From NCBI GenBank assembly GCA_001586965.3, contig LUCW03002471.1, positions 1 through 31,853 of the forward strand: a stretch of 31,853 nucleotides of DNA, written 5' to 3'. Shown here piece by piece: positions 1-10,914 of this stretch (within the stretch, counting starts at the first letter, position 1; every line of letters begins with the position of its first letter). Both the position numbers and the translations under genes were made by a program. The notes below the pieces were generated by a model. It ran no database searches and had not been told where the DNA came from. It saw only the letters and a program-made list of their open reading frames with translations. Source of the stretch: Sphaeroforma sirkka. Its lineage: Eukaryota > Opisthokonta > Ichthyosporea > Ichthyophonida.

Positions 1-1512
1 AGGTTTATAGTCATAATTTTTAGTCATAAGGTTTTAGTCATAATTATTAGTCATAAGGTTTATGTGGTCATAATTTTTTATTCATAAAAGGTTTTATAGT
101 CATAATTTTTATAGCCATAAGTTTTAGTCATAATTATTAGTCATTAGGTTTATGGTCATAATTTTTTTAGTCATGAGGTTTTTATAGTCATAATTATTAG
201 TCACTTAGGGTTTATAGTCATAATTATTAGTCATAAGGTATATAGTCATAATTTTTTTTTAGTCATAAGGTTTATGAGTCATAATTATTAGTCATAAGGT
301 TTATGGTCATAATTTTTTAGTCATAAGGTTTATAGTCTTAATTTTTGAGTCATAATGTTTAAAGTCATAATTATTAGTCATAAGGTTTATAGTCATAATT
401 ATTAGTCATACAAGGTTTAAAGTCATAATTATTGGTCATAAGGTTTATGGTCATAATGTATTAGTCATAAGGTTTATGGTCATAATTTTTAGTTATATGG
501 TTTTATGGAATCACAATTATTAGTCATAAGGTTTATAGTCATAATTATTAGTCATAAGGTTTATGGTCATAATTTTTTAGTCATAAGGTTTATGGTCATA
601 ATTTTTTAGGTCATAAGGTTTTATGGTCATAATTATTAGTCATAAGGTTTATAGTCTTAATTTTTTTAGTCATAATGTTTAAAGTCATAATTATTGAAGT
701 CATAAGGTTTATAGTCATAATTGTATTAGTCATAAGGTTTAAAGTCATAATTATTAGTCATAAGGTTTATGGTCATAATTATTAGTCATAAGGTTTATGG
801 TCATAATTTTTTAGTTATATGGTTTATGGTCATAATTATTAGTCATAAGGTTTATAGTCATAATTTTTTTTAGTCATAAGGTTTATAGTCATAATTATTA
901 GTCATAAGGTTTTATGGTCATAATTTTTTTAGTCATAAGGTTTATAGTCTTAATTTTTAGTCATAATGTTTTAAAGTCATAATTATTAGTCATAAGGTTT
1001 ATAGTCATAATTATTAGTCATAAGGTATATAGTCATAATTTTTTAGTCATAAGGTTTATAGTCATAATTATTAGTCATAAGGTTTATGGTCATAATTTTT
1101 TTAGTCATAAGGTTTATAGTCTTAATTTTTTAGTCATAATGTTTAAAGTCATAATTATTAGTCATAAGGTTTTATAGTCATAATTATTAGTCATAAGGTT
1201 TATGGTCATAATTTTTAGTCATAAGGTTTATGGTCATATTTTTTAGTCATAAGGTTTATGGTCATAATTATTAGTCATAAGGTTTATAGTCTTAATTTTT
1301 TAGTCATAATGTTTAAAGTCATAATTATTAGTCATAAGGTTTTATAAGTCATAATTATTAGTCATAAGGTTTAAAGTCATAATTATTAGTCATAAGGTTT
1401 ATGGTCATAATTATTAGTCATAAGGTTTATGGTCATAATTTTTTAGTTATATGGTTTATGGTCATAATTATTAGTCATAAGGTTTATAGTCATAATTTTT
1501 AGTCATAAAGGT
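1..1512. repeat. Minisatellite, about 28 bp unit, entering from the left edge
   Basis: The whole stretch is a tandem repeat built from two related half units, AGTCATAAGGTTTAT and AGTCATAATTATT, giving a unit of about 28 bp and over 50 copies. Copies vary mainly in the length of the T run and in AGTCATAA versus AGTCTTAA or GGTCATAA. The second half unit contains the 8-bp palindrome ATAATTAT. The array begins outside the window, so its full length is unknown. No gene is visible in it. Confidence 0.97.
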
Positions 1513-2222
1513 ACTTAGGCTTTTAGAGTAATCATAGTACAACTTTAGGGTTTGACACTCGGGCCATGGACATGGAAACTTACGGTTTTGTGAGTAATAT
1601 ACACTCGGGCCATGTTCATGGAAACATCCCCAGTGTTCTTAGGTCTCTTGCCCCAGGCAATATAACCCCTTCTAAATATGACTTTTCGTACTTACCTTGT
1701 AAACGATGATATATCGTGTTCACTTCGTTTATTTGCACTATAGAGTACCATCTCAATTGTGGGTGTTCTATTTGTTTGAATCTTTGTCACATCCGTTGTG
1801 TTTTCTGAGAAGCGAAATAATATTGCTTCTGCGAGCGTCTTTTAAGACATCGTACCATCGCATCTATGGGGTTTCCTAGTCCTATCGTGAATTGTTATAT
1901 CTGTGGTTTATCTTTTTGTCAATGTATTGTATTCCATTTAATCCTTAATAAAATCGCATTCCTGTTTTCCCTAGTCTATATAAAACTGAAAACCAGTGTG
2001 TATCCTGATCTACCTAACAAATTCGGTAGAACACATACACACAAACACCTACACTTTGCATCGAAGGGCTTAAATATATTCATAGTACTATTTGCACATT
2101 CCCGATACTATATACACCTTCATAATGTTATTTACATATTTAATGATATCAAATCGGGTTTGTTTATCTTATAGGTACACATAATACACATCACAGTCTC
2201 CCCATACACTCGTGAGTCTCAG
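1513..2222. other. Gene-poor spacer right of the first minisatellite
   Basis: I see no supportable gene. An open frame of 102 codons on the plus strand (1866-2174) has no recognisable domain and AT-driven composition, so I do not call it. The stretch holds the direct repeat described at 1555-1625 and a single TTTAGGGTTT-like word near 1544. Confidence 0.6.
1555..1625. repeat. Two direct copies of a 25-bp segment
   Basis: ACACTCGGGCCATG followed by CATGGAAAC occurs at 1555-1579 and again at 1601-1625 with two mismatches. It abuts the end of the 28-bp minisatellite. Confidence 0.85.
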
Positions 2223-2410
2223 CTACGCTTCCAGCACACAGAGGGATGAGATGGTCTGGAGTTGGTTGGAGCGTCCGGTTGCACACTGACCGGCCATGCA
2301 CTGAATGTACGACGACGGCGCTGTGCCTTCATACGACACCTCCGCGCATTGCGCTGACACGAAATCGCCACTGCACGATAGCGCCTCATAGCGTGTGTCC
2401 TCAGAACAGG
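2223..2410 (-). CDS. Last exon of a cysteine-rich, probably extracellular protein
   Basis: Reading 2410 down to the TAG at 2225-2223 gives about 62 residues with regularly spaced cysteines, including YIQCMAGQCATG. The exon is preceded on the minus strand by GGCACACAG, a good 3' splice site. The cysteine pattern resembles that of the exon at 2959-3737, so I take both as parts of one gene. The phase does not match that exon's best donor (it needs one leading base, the donor leaves two), so a small exon between them or another donor is missing from my model. No family is recognised; disulphide-rich modules of this kind are usually extracellular, which is inference. Confidence 0.5.
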
Positions 2411-2958
2411 CTGTGTGCCGGATGTATAGGTAGTGGTAAGTGGTGAGTATTTGTGCGTGTATAGTATTTGTGTATACAAGAGAAGTTCCAATCGTGTGCA
2501 TGCGATGGAGGTGGTAAACTGTGGGCATCAGTGCAAGGTTTGAATTTTATGTACTGTACATGAGCAGTACTGCTGACAACTGGAAGCATGTATGTACTAT
2601 GTTGTAGTAGATCCTATGCCATCCAAGGGATGAGTCCACACGAGAGGGGCAAGTGTCGACACATAAGTTATTTTGAGGCAAATGTATCGCCAATGACTTT
2701 ATGACTCATGAAAGGTTTAGCAGAGTTTGAGTATGCCCACGCACACACATTTGTGTATATGGCAAAGACAATTAGGTACCGGTAGAAGTTCTGTGCTTAG
2801 ACCATGAACTAGAAGCGTGCCTATACTACAAATAACACAACCTTTGCATTTTTTTTTTAGAACCAAAAAAGCACCGTTACAGAGGTACAATACAAAGTAC
2901 ATATACTGAGTTGTGACACGAGAGTGCAAAAAAAAGTATTAGCACCAATATTACTTAC
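2411..2958 (-). other. Probable intron(s) of the cysteine-rich gene
   Basis: Begins on the minus strand with the consensus donor GTAAGT (2958-2953) and ends with an AG before 2410. It has no open frame with convincing coding character. The phase mismatch between the flanking exons suggests a short unrecognised exon may lie here. Confidence 0.45.
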
Positions 2959-3737
2959 GTGCGCACACAGTGACCGGCGACTCTGTGGTTTCCAGCGCTC
3001 GAAGAACGCGGAGGTGGTGGTGGCTGTGACTGTGCGAGTGTATGGTCCAAACCCGTACACACATCAAACGATGGTCCCTGCACATCGCACGCATAAAGCC
3101 CCCATTGCGAAGCACTCAGAGGTTCCGAACTGTCCTTCTTCTGGCAAAGTCGCAGTGTCGTGGGACATCCCAGGCCCTTGCTGTTGCTGCACCCGGATGC
3201 TGTGCACAGGATGTTGGCAGCAGGTGTGGCGGTTGTCATGGTGTTGTAGAATGTATCACACAGCTGGCAGGCGAGACCATCCCATGCATACCCACCCACA
3301 CACCGCTTGCTGGGGCACGTGGGCACCCCATCCACGGAACACTGTGCGTCACTGCACCCAGGACTAGCCAGACACGGCACGCACACCCCATCCTTCATGT
3401 AGCCCTTGCCACTCTCCACGAGATCACACGACACAGCAATGAACGTCCACGTGCCACGGTCCCACTTATCCCAGGTGATGGTGTCCGTGTCCTTGTTCTG
3501 AAAGGCCACCTGCTGTGTTCGCAGTCCAGCGCCACTCAGCACCTGCGGCATGGCCTGTGCTGTCTGCGCCACTCGTAGCACCTCCTCGTATGCACAGAAG
3601 AACACTAGCACGTCCGTCTCACGGTTATCTCTGACGTACAGACTCTCCAGGTGGAAGCTGTCGTCGCTAAGACCCAATATGCTGCTAACATCGTACAGAT
3701 ACAGCAGCGCTTCATCGTCGGTCAAACACGTGGCCCA
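2959..3737 (-). CDS. Central exon of a cysteine-rich, probably secreted or cell-surface protein
   Basis: An open stretch of about 259 codons. It starts after the 3' splice site GTTTGTAG and ends at the donor CGCAC|GTAAGT. The first part (roughly residues 5-100) has no cysteine cluster and contains LYLYDVSSILGLSDDSFHLE. From about residue 100 on there are some 20 cysteines, for example CVPCLASPGC, CSVDGVPTCPSKRC and CQLCDTFYN, followed by a proline run. The spacing recalls EGF-, laminin- or furin-like disulphide repeats, but I cannot assign one family. No membrane anchor is seen here. A join to 2223-2410 is likely from composition but not proved by phase. Confidence 0.6.
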
Positions 3738-3785
3738 CTACAAACTCCACATAACCCCGTCGCAGAACCCAGGTGCATCGCTAAC

Positions 3786-3991
3786 CACGACTGAGGGGCC
3801 TTGTCCTTCTTCTTCTTCTTATTCTTCTTCTTTTCTTCTTTTTTGTCATCATCATCGTCATCGTCGTCGTCGTCGTCATCGTCGTGCCCCGAGGGTGGGT
3901 AGTATGGCTTTTCGGCATCGTCAGGTATGTATACATCGTAGTCGTGGTCGTATGTATCCTTCTCCTCATCATCATCGTCGTCTCCTACCAT
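3786..3991 (-). CDS. Acidic, Asp/Lys-rich exon upstream of the cysteine-rich exon
   Basis: Reads from an ATG at 3991 through acidic clusters, a segment containing EKPYYPPSGH, a run of about 13 aspartates, then a Lys/Glu run ending near KDKAPQSW. The aspartate run is made of mixed GAC and GAT codons. A GTTAGC donor follows at 3785. It probably belongs to the same gene as 2959-3737, but the simplest join is out of phase. A join to an AG inside that exon (after GATGTTAG, near 3690) would restore phase. It could instead end a separate gene, since the frame stays open to a stop at 3722. Function unknown. Confidence 0.4.
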
Positions 3992-5023
3992 GGGGTTGTA
4001 TGTGTTAAAGTGGCAAGTACAATTAATTACTTGCTGTTACCTTTCATCTGGGTCATGGTACATGTAAATGCTACAGAATTTATACCATGTTTACAAGTGT
4101 AATGCTCTGCATATGTGATAAAATTATATGCTATTGAGTATTCGTTGACAAGCATTGCAGCGTGATGAAGAGTTTTACTTTACCCATTCGTTATTTCCGG
4201 TTATCATATGCGTATGTGTGGCAATTTGAATGGTTATTGTGTACAGTCTACAACAGAGAGATATCAGGCGTGTTCTCTATTTAGAGGTGTAAACATGTGT
4301 GATGAGAACAATTTCAGCTACTGATTTGTCAACGATAAATACAAGTGCAGTGAGGGCATCTCAAATCCAGTACTTAAATTCTTATAGGTAAACTATTAAT
4401 GAAGGTGAATCTAATACAATTGGTGGTCGATCAAGTCAATACACGACTATGATAGAAGTAAATAGAATATATCTGTATGGATATATATATATATTTCGAT
4501 ATACATATATGTATATATATATATATATAATCACACATATGATCTTTATATAAATACATACATACATACATATATATATATATAATGGTTATATATATAT
4601 ATATTTTTATATATATGGATATATGGATATATATATATATATACATTTATAGGTACATTGTATATATATATATGCATATATATTATTTATATTTCAGGTA
4701 TTATATATAGTGTGCGTGGAATGAATGAACACATACTTATATATATGCATATTATGCATGCAAAAGATAAGAAGTATAAAAAAACATATAATATATATAT
4801 TATGTATATATATATACCATATATAATATAATATATATATATGTATTGTGATATTATATGGATGCATATTTGTATTTTTTATATATATATATGTCTGTGT
4901 ATGTGCATGTATATGTATATGAGCATGAATATATAATATATATATGTATATGAATATGAATATGAACATATATATATATGCGTGTGTTTGAAAGCATATA
5001 ATGTGTTTATATGCAAACATATT

Positions 5024-5081
<58 letters not shown>

Positions 5082-5540
5082 ATATAATTGTATGTGATAT
5101 ATGTATGCGTAAATGAACTGAAACGTTTAAACCCTACATATATATAAATGTAGGGTTTTATCTCTCTTAATTTAATTATTTAAAGGGTAATGAATATATA
5201 AGTACAAGTTTATTCAAGTATATAAATAAGTGTTTACGTACGTATATGTGTATCTGTATATTTATATAAATATATGTACACATGGATGTACATACTTTTA
5301 CACTATATATATTCTTATACACATATTTATGTATACACAATTACACTTCATATGTATTTACATAAGAATACACTTCATTAGAACCATATATATATATATA
5401 TATATATATTATGTGTGTGTGTGCTCATGAGTTTACTTTTAGTCGACCGAGTCAACATCTACATTTGATGTTGCCCTTGTAGCCGGTCAAAGATTCTTCT
5501 TGCACTGGCATCTTCCTGTACATCCATACCTGTAACATCT
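3992..5540. other. Gene-poor AT-rich region with microsatellite ground
   Basis: No supportable gene. From about 4470 to 5430 the sequence is TATATA/ACATATAT dinucleotide-type DNA with CA runs (near 5025-5037) and TG runs (near 5410). The many short open frames here are Tyr/Ile/His strings forced by this composition. 3992-4470 is non-repetitive but shows no domain or convincing splice pair. Confidence 0.7.
5129..5158. repeat. Telomere-like inverted repeat (hairpin)
   Basis: AAACCCTACAT at 5129-5139 is perfectly complemented by ATGTAGGGTTT at 5148-5158, with an 8-base AT loop. Each arm carries one telomere-like CCCTAAA/TTTAGGG word in opposite orientation. Confidence 0.85.
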
Positions 5541-5827
5541 TCAGGATCCAAAAAATTGGAATTCTGGCTGATCTAATTCTGATAATGGGTCGCTTGCATG
5601 TCTTCCTTGCTTGTCGACCATAAATCTGTCAAACCCGAACGCATTATATCCTAACTCATCGAAACCATCACTATCGTATGCTCCACCTTTGTAACTCATA
5701 TATGCAAATGCCCCTTTAACTCCCATGTCGGCGTACGGTCCTCTGTGACCCAATGTCACAAACTCATTGCTTTCTACGGTTGTGTCTTGCGCCGTAGCGG
5801 CGGCCGTGCACAAAGTACATATTAGTG
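5541..5827 (-). CDS. Terminal exon of a small secreted-type Gly/Tyr/Asp-rich protein
   Basis: From the AG at 5829-5828 the frame reads a hydrophobic stretch ending ICTLCTAAATAQ. This looks like the second half of a signal peptide with a cleavage site after ATA or TAQ. Then come about 80 residues ending at the stop at 5541-5543. The mature part has repeated (F/Y)-D-x-x-G steps, as in YDSDGFDELGYNAFGFDRF, and no cysteines. There is no in-frame ATG, so the initiator methionine should lie in an upstream exon that I cannot identify through the (TA)n tract at 5900-6135. TATAAATA at 5836-5829 could instead be a promoter element. Gly/Tyr/Asp repeat proteins occur in secreted and matrix proteins, but no family is recognised. 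Confidence 0.5.
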
Positions 5828-5899
5828 CTATTTATATGCCATTTAAAATATCTTGCGTCTTCAATGCGCGAGTGACGAGCATTTGTCAGCAATATATAT

Positions 5900-6135
<236 letters not shown>

Positions 6136-6567
6136 AAAATTAATATAATAAAATATTGATAATCTTATTATAACATCTCTCAATAGTCTGCAGTGATGCC
6201 TGTGAAGTTGTGCCCAGTTACCCACTGCACATCTCTTCCATTTTTGAAAAGAAAGTTGAAAATTTGGAAACAACCAAACAAATATATTTATCGAATACAC
6301 ATTTTTTTTTAAATGCAATGATAATATGTTTTTTTTTTTTTAAACTGCATATAGGGTATAGACAAGAATCAAGACCTCTTATGTAAAATCATCAAATCAT
6401 ATCCAAACATAGTTGTAGATTGTTATATATCTGACCAAGAATATTAATTCCAGACCACCACATATCATCTACGTGAAGTAGCATAAAATGACAACTTGGG
6501 TGAAGTTAAAATGATGTTCAATACATGACCATAGATATGTATATTTACCTTTAGTTGCTATCCTACG
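6136..6567. other. Spacer without recognisable gene
   Basis: Non-repetitive AT-rich sequence with poly-T/A runs near 6301 and 6330. No coding frame, RNA gene or mobile element signature is visible. Confidence 0.55.
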
Positions 6568-6659
6568 CACCAATCTACTTCAGAAGCGAGAGAGCAAATA
6601 GCCTCGACGACTAAACACCAATCTACTTCCAGAAGAGGGAGAGCAAATAGCCTCGACGA
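6568..6659. repeat. Tandem duplication, 48-bp period
   Basis: CACCAATCTACTTC...GAGAGCAAATAGCCTCGACGA occurs at 6568-6610 and 6616-6659 with a one-base insertion and few substitutions, an evident recent tandem duplication. Confidence 0.9.
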
Positions 6660-7656
6660 AGTCACCCCAACAAAACAATGAGCCAATGACCCGATTTGTT
6701 TACTCCTTTTTGGTATTGGACTAGAAGAGGGCTGTATGTTCTAGTCTCTACAACTTCGAACTGATTCTAGGGCTCCTACAAAGTTTTCAACAAAAGTTCG
6801 AACTGTGCCCCAGGGGCCCAGAGTCCGGACTCGGTCCATTTTATCTGGACTTCTGCACAGCGCAAATATACTCTTTTTCTTCTTCACTATGGACAACAGG
6901 ACAAGAGTACTACAATATGTACAACAAATGCGATGCAATGCAATTTTTTTTTTAGAAATCACCTCACTGTTCACTGTTCATTGTTCATTGTTCGCTGACG
7001 CTGTGATGCAGTGAGAGTCTCACTGTCTCAGAGACTCAGACTCGTCCTCGAGAGTCTCAGACTCAGAGTCAGTGACGTCGTGAGCCTGTGCCCTGGGCCC
7101 ATGGTTGACTGGTTGTCTGGAAACTGGTTGACTCTGGTTGACTGGCTGGTTGTCAGTTGTGCATTTATTTAGAGTTAGAGTAGAGAGAGAGAGAGCAATA
7201 GCCTATGTATGTGTATTAAAGACAATATTTATTTAGTACATACTATATGCATAGAGAGAGAGTTTTTATATTTCAACAAAATAGGGAGAGAGAGTATGTA
7301 CATACGAGTAAAAAGAGAATAAGTATATAAATAGAAGTCAAGAACTCAAGATGGCGATGCTTTGATATTTTTGTTTGAAATAAAATTTAAAAAATAGTAA
7401 GTAAAACATGTGTATATAAAAAGAAACTACATTGACTCCATACATACAAGTTACAACCTCTCTGGCTGTCAGAGTCTCAACTCTCACAATTCTCAGCTCT
7501 CAACTCACAAGAACAAACTGTGAATTGACAGGTCACAAGTGACCAGACTGAACTCTGACGTCATTCACAACTCAGGACTCGGGTTTTCTTTATTATCACA
7601 CATATATGATGTATTGGCGTTTCAGAAATTATATACAAAGGTATCACTATCAATAG
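6660..7656. other. Spacer with GAGTCTCA and GTTGACTGG word clusters and GA tracts
   Basis: No supportable gene. 7013-7085 is dense in GAGTCTCA, AGACTC and GAGTC words in both orientations, and the same words recur at 7465-7565. 7102-7152 repeats GGTTGACTGG. GA tracts lie near 7172-7195 and 7253-7295. The GAGTC/GACTC words are self-complementary and could fold, but I recognise no structured RNA. Confidence 0.55.
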
Positions 7657-7829
7657 TGCCATGCCGGACTTTGTATTTCTGAAGCATGTGCCAGAAAGAC
7701 TCAGCACACTAGCTACATCCAAACCGTTTGGTTTACATTTAACTCGACTTTTGACCAGTGCACGGCCAGCGACAGCAACGTCCCGACAACGACAATCATG
7801 GAGTCGCCCACTTTTTTTTGTAACTTCAG
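7657..7829 (+). CDS. Possible internal exon, unknown product
   Basis: After TATCAATAG the frame reads 57 codons to a donor TTCAG|GTATCG. The product includes YIQTVWFTFNSTFDQC and MESPTFFCNFR, with five cysteines and one N-glycosylation-type NST site. The amino-acid make-up looks protein-like, unlike the neighbouring repeat-driven frames. The overlapping frame starting with ATG at 7661 is less convincing. No partner exons were found on either side, so this may be an isolated relic or chance. Confidence 0.25.
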
Positions 7830-7954
7830 GTATCGCATATAAACTTACTTACTAACTGTGTTTCTTTTGACTGAAACTTCGAAGAGATATATTTTATGTT
7901 TTGTACTGTTATACAGTCAGAGAATGTGTAGTGGTGAAATAGAATGGCGTGAAT

Positions 7955-8048
7955 ATGTAATATATATATATATGTGTGTGTGTGCGAGTAGGTGACCCGG
8001 AGAGTGGGCGTGTATCTGTGTACGTTTTTTGGTGCTTTTATACAAATC

Positions 8049-8098
<50 letters not shown>

Positions 8099-8367
8099 AT
8101 ACATGTGCGTGCGTCCTTTCTGCGTGCGTGTGCCAATCAATAAGACGCATGTCATGCATACATATATATACATATATATCCATACATATATATATATGTA
8201 CATACATACATGATGCGACATCACATACATATATAATTGTACAATACATATGGTGATTGATTCTTTATATACATATATATATATATATTATTATATATAT
8301 ATATATAATATATTAATATATATATATCATTCACGTTTGTTTTATATACATATATATATATATATAT

Positions 8368-8427
<60 letters not shown>

Positions 8428-8867
8428 ATCCTCAACTCAATACACATACAAGTCCCCCAAAAAAACGTGAACTCACGGCGTCCTTATTTTTTTTTATATG
8501 TTTTCCATTTGATACATAATATGCATATACATATGCATATAATTATATAATATTATAGCATATATTATATATATTATTATTACATCAATACATGTAATAT
8601 GTAATACATGCATATACATTATGCATATATTATTACATACATACATACATCTATATATCATGTATATAGTATAAATATGTATATATATACATATATAATA
8701 TGTATGTATATAATACATATATACATATATATACATATATAATACATACATATTGCATGCACATAATGCACACACATATTCATAATCTATTTATATTTCA
8801 TTTACATTGTTGCGTGTACATGTCTCTCCATACGTTGTTTTGATTCTTGTAAGCATATATATATATA

Positions 8868-8909
<42 letters not shown>

Positions 8910-8921
8910 AATATTTACATA

Positions 8922-9009
<88 letters not shown>

Positions 9010-9010
9010 G
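7955..9010. repeat. Cluster of (TA)n and TATACA-type microsatellites
   Basis: Long TA runs lie at about 8055-8092, 8270-8427 and 8856-9005, linked by ACATATAT/CATACATA sequence. Short open frames in this block are products of the repeat composition and are not called. Confidence 0.9.
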
Positions 9011-9405
9011 TATGTGTACATATAAATGTACCTCGGCAAAGCGTATCTTGTATCATGTGCGTGAGTTGTATGATTTTTTCACAAGCCGCTTCATGTTGAT
9101 TGTTCAATATTATCAAGCTGTTCTGGATTGGCGTGTCTGTTTATTATGGAGATGTTTTCCAGTGTACGTTCGTTTGATCGCTGCACTTAGAACTGATGGA
9201 TCATTGCGCTTGTCCCTACTGTCAATGTGGACTGAGTTCGCTATAATATATATGGTCTGATACTGTCGAATTCCCCGTTTGGTCACGTCGCATATAGGAA
9301 AATGAATAATACTACGATTCAAAGCACACAACACACAACACACAAGTTGTTAACAAACATAAAGGGGGGTTCTTATTGTGCAGGCGGAATGGTTTCAGCG
9401 ACAGA
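9011..9405 (+). other. Leader or promoter region of the zinc-finger gene
   Basis: No separate gene is supported. CTATAATATATATGG near 9240 could be a TATA-type element. TTCTTATTGTGCAG at 9370-9383 is a good 3' splice site, so the zinc-finger frame may be preceded by a 5' exon rather than starting here. Confidence 0.4.
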
Positions 9406-10047
9406 ATGGTGGATTCGTGCGTACAATCATATAGCACAGCCCATGGTGTGAGCCATGTGTGCCGCTTTCCCGGGTGCGGCGCAGAGTTCTCGACGCTGAC
9501 TGAGCTGGCATGTCATTTAGGGACACACACGGGCGAGCGTCTGTATGTGTGTGACTGGCCGGGCTGTTACAAAGAGTTTTCAAGTCGTGCTTACTTTATG
9601 GTCCACAAACGCTACCACTGTAACGACCGCCCTTATATATGTAAGATTCCTGGGTGCGGCAGCAGGTTTACCAACTTGTCGCATCTCAAACGGCACCAGG
9701 CAACACATACGGGCAGCCTCTCTCACATATGTGATTACGATGGTTGCGGCCATGCGTTTGCACATCTCTCCGACCTCAAAAAGCACAAGAACACACACAC
9801 AGGCGAACGCCCTTACCAATGTGACTATCCTGACTGCGGGAAAGCCTTCGCTCAGTCCAGCACACTGAACAGACACAAACGTACGCACGAAGTAGGGGCC
9901 ATCTATGTGTGTGATTGGCCGGGATGTGATATAAGCTTCAAGCGCGCAAGACATCTGGCGTTGCACAAGCGTGCACACTCGGGCCATCGTGTGTTCACCT
10001 GCACACACGAGGGATGTAATGCTGTATTCAGCACTTCAAGTAATTAA
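9406..10047 (+). CDS. C2H2 zinc-finger protein, six full fingers and a truncated seventh
   Basis: 213 residues from the ATG at 9406, which has A at -3 and G at +4. Six complete fingers with spacing CX4C-X12-HX3H lie at residues 19-41, 49-71, 79-101, 109-131, 139-161 and 169-191. The CX4C spacing and cores such as CDWPGC and CKIPGC are of the TFIIIA/Zic/Gli kind. Linkers between fingers 1-2 and 4-5 are HTGERLY and HTGERPY, typical of tandem DNA-binding fingers. A nuclear transcription-factor role is inferred from the family; the target is unknown. Finger 7 has its two cysteines (199, 204) but ends at TAA before the histidines. In the +1 frame its continuation LTRHMLKHTDTNAQ follows directly and supplies the HX3H, ending at 10088. 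The frame may begin at the splice acceptor at 9383 instead. Confidence 0.9.
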   Translation: MVDSCVQSYSTAHGVSHVCRFPGCGAEFSTLTELACHLGTHTGERLYVCDWPGCYKEFSSRAYFMVHKRYHCNDRPYICKIPGCGSRFTNLSHLKRHQATHTGSLSHICDYDGCGHAFAHLSDLKKHKNTHTGERPYQCDYPDCGKAFAQSSTLNRHKRTHEVGAIYVCDWPGCDISFKRARHLALHKRAHSGHRVFTCTHEGCNAVFSTSSN

Positions 10048-10088
10048 CGAGGCATATGCTCAAGCACACGGACACAAACGCACAGTGA
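10048..10088 (+). pseudogene. Out-of-frame remainder of zinc finger 7
   Basis: Immediately after the zinc-finger stop, the adjacent frame reads LTRHMLKHTDTNAQ and then TGA. Counting from the second cysteine of finger 7, the first histidine falls exactly 12 residues on and the second 3 further, as in the other fingers. One T lost from a TTT run at about 10043-10045 explains the break. Either this allele is truncated or the base is an assembly error. Confidence 0.75.
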
Positions 10089-10205
10089 CCATACACAACC
10101 TCAGCTGACAACAGGGAGACTATTTCTCCCAACTGCAACTGAGCTCGCATTACATATGCTCGAGCACACAGACACAAACACACAGTGACCATACACAACT
10201 TCAGC
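10053..10205. repeat. 53-bp segment repeated 100 bp apart
   Basis: CATATGCTC(A/G)AGCACAC...CACAACYTCAGC is present at 10053-10105 and 10153-10205 with few substitutions. The first copy overlaps the finger-7 tail, so the end of the coding region was itself duplicated downstream. Confidence 0.9.
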
Positions 10206-10315
10206 CGATTATTTATCCTCTAAAACCTAAACTGGAAAACAATATCAGTCGCTGCAACGTCTCAGCTACTTCTTGCTAGTGCATATGGATGATGTTTACA
10301 CGCGCCAGAGCGCTG

Positions 10316-10385
10316 AATGTTTGATTAAATGTTTAGCTGGATGTTTAATTAGACGTTCAGCTGGATGTTTGATTAGATGTTTGAG
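10316..10385. repeat. Short tandem repeat, GATGTTTGATTA-type
   Basis: Three imperfect copies of a roughly 24-bp unit containing GATGTTTGATTA and GTTYAGCTG. Confidence 0.75.
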
Positions 10386-10624
10386 CGACTCTTGCGAAAT
10401 TCTTCGCCTCTAACGCCAAATCAGTGGAAGTGGAACGAAATGCTGCGTGGACCACGGATGTGTCGTCACCAAGACATCAGAATGAGCGAGTGACCGCAAA
10501 GCCCATGCGAGAGGCCTGCGCTACCAAATCACTATTCGATGAGAGTTCCGACTGAGGGTTCTTTTTTTATCCGCGTGCATGCACTCACGTACAAGAAATA
10601 AGCCATAACTGAAGCAAAAAAAAT

Positions 10625-10764
10625 CTAATACAGCAAACCTAATGCAGCAAACCGAATGCAGTAAACCTAATGCAGCAAACCTAATGCAGCAAACCTAATG
10701 CAGTAAACCTAATGCAACAAACCTAATGCAGCAAACCAAGTGCAGCAAACCTAATGCAGCAAAC
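10625..10764. repeat. 14-bp minisatellite, ten copies
   Basis: Ten head-to-tail copies of CTAATGCAGCAAAC with single-base variants (CGAATGCAGTAAAC, CTAATGCAACAAAC). The unit length is constant at 14 bp. Confidence 0.95.
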
Positions 10765-10914
10765 CGTGCTCGACTTTCGTTGACTGTTCGTGTATCTGCG
10801 CTATTTTGTATCCCAAACAATCTTGCGGGGCCGTTATTCCACATGTGTGGAGTCACAAGTGCAGTGGCAACCAATCTTCTGTATAAAATAACCTTATAAG
10901 GATTTGGCAAGAGC

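Noticed and set aside
1866-2174. 102-codon plus-strand open frame
   Set aside because: AT-driven composition, no domain, no splice or promoter context; length is expected by chance here.
8925-9260. 111-codon plus-strand frame before the zinc-finger gene
   Set aside because: Its first third is (TA)n, and the rest has no family match and is not in phase-supported continuity with the zinc-finger exon.
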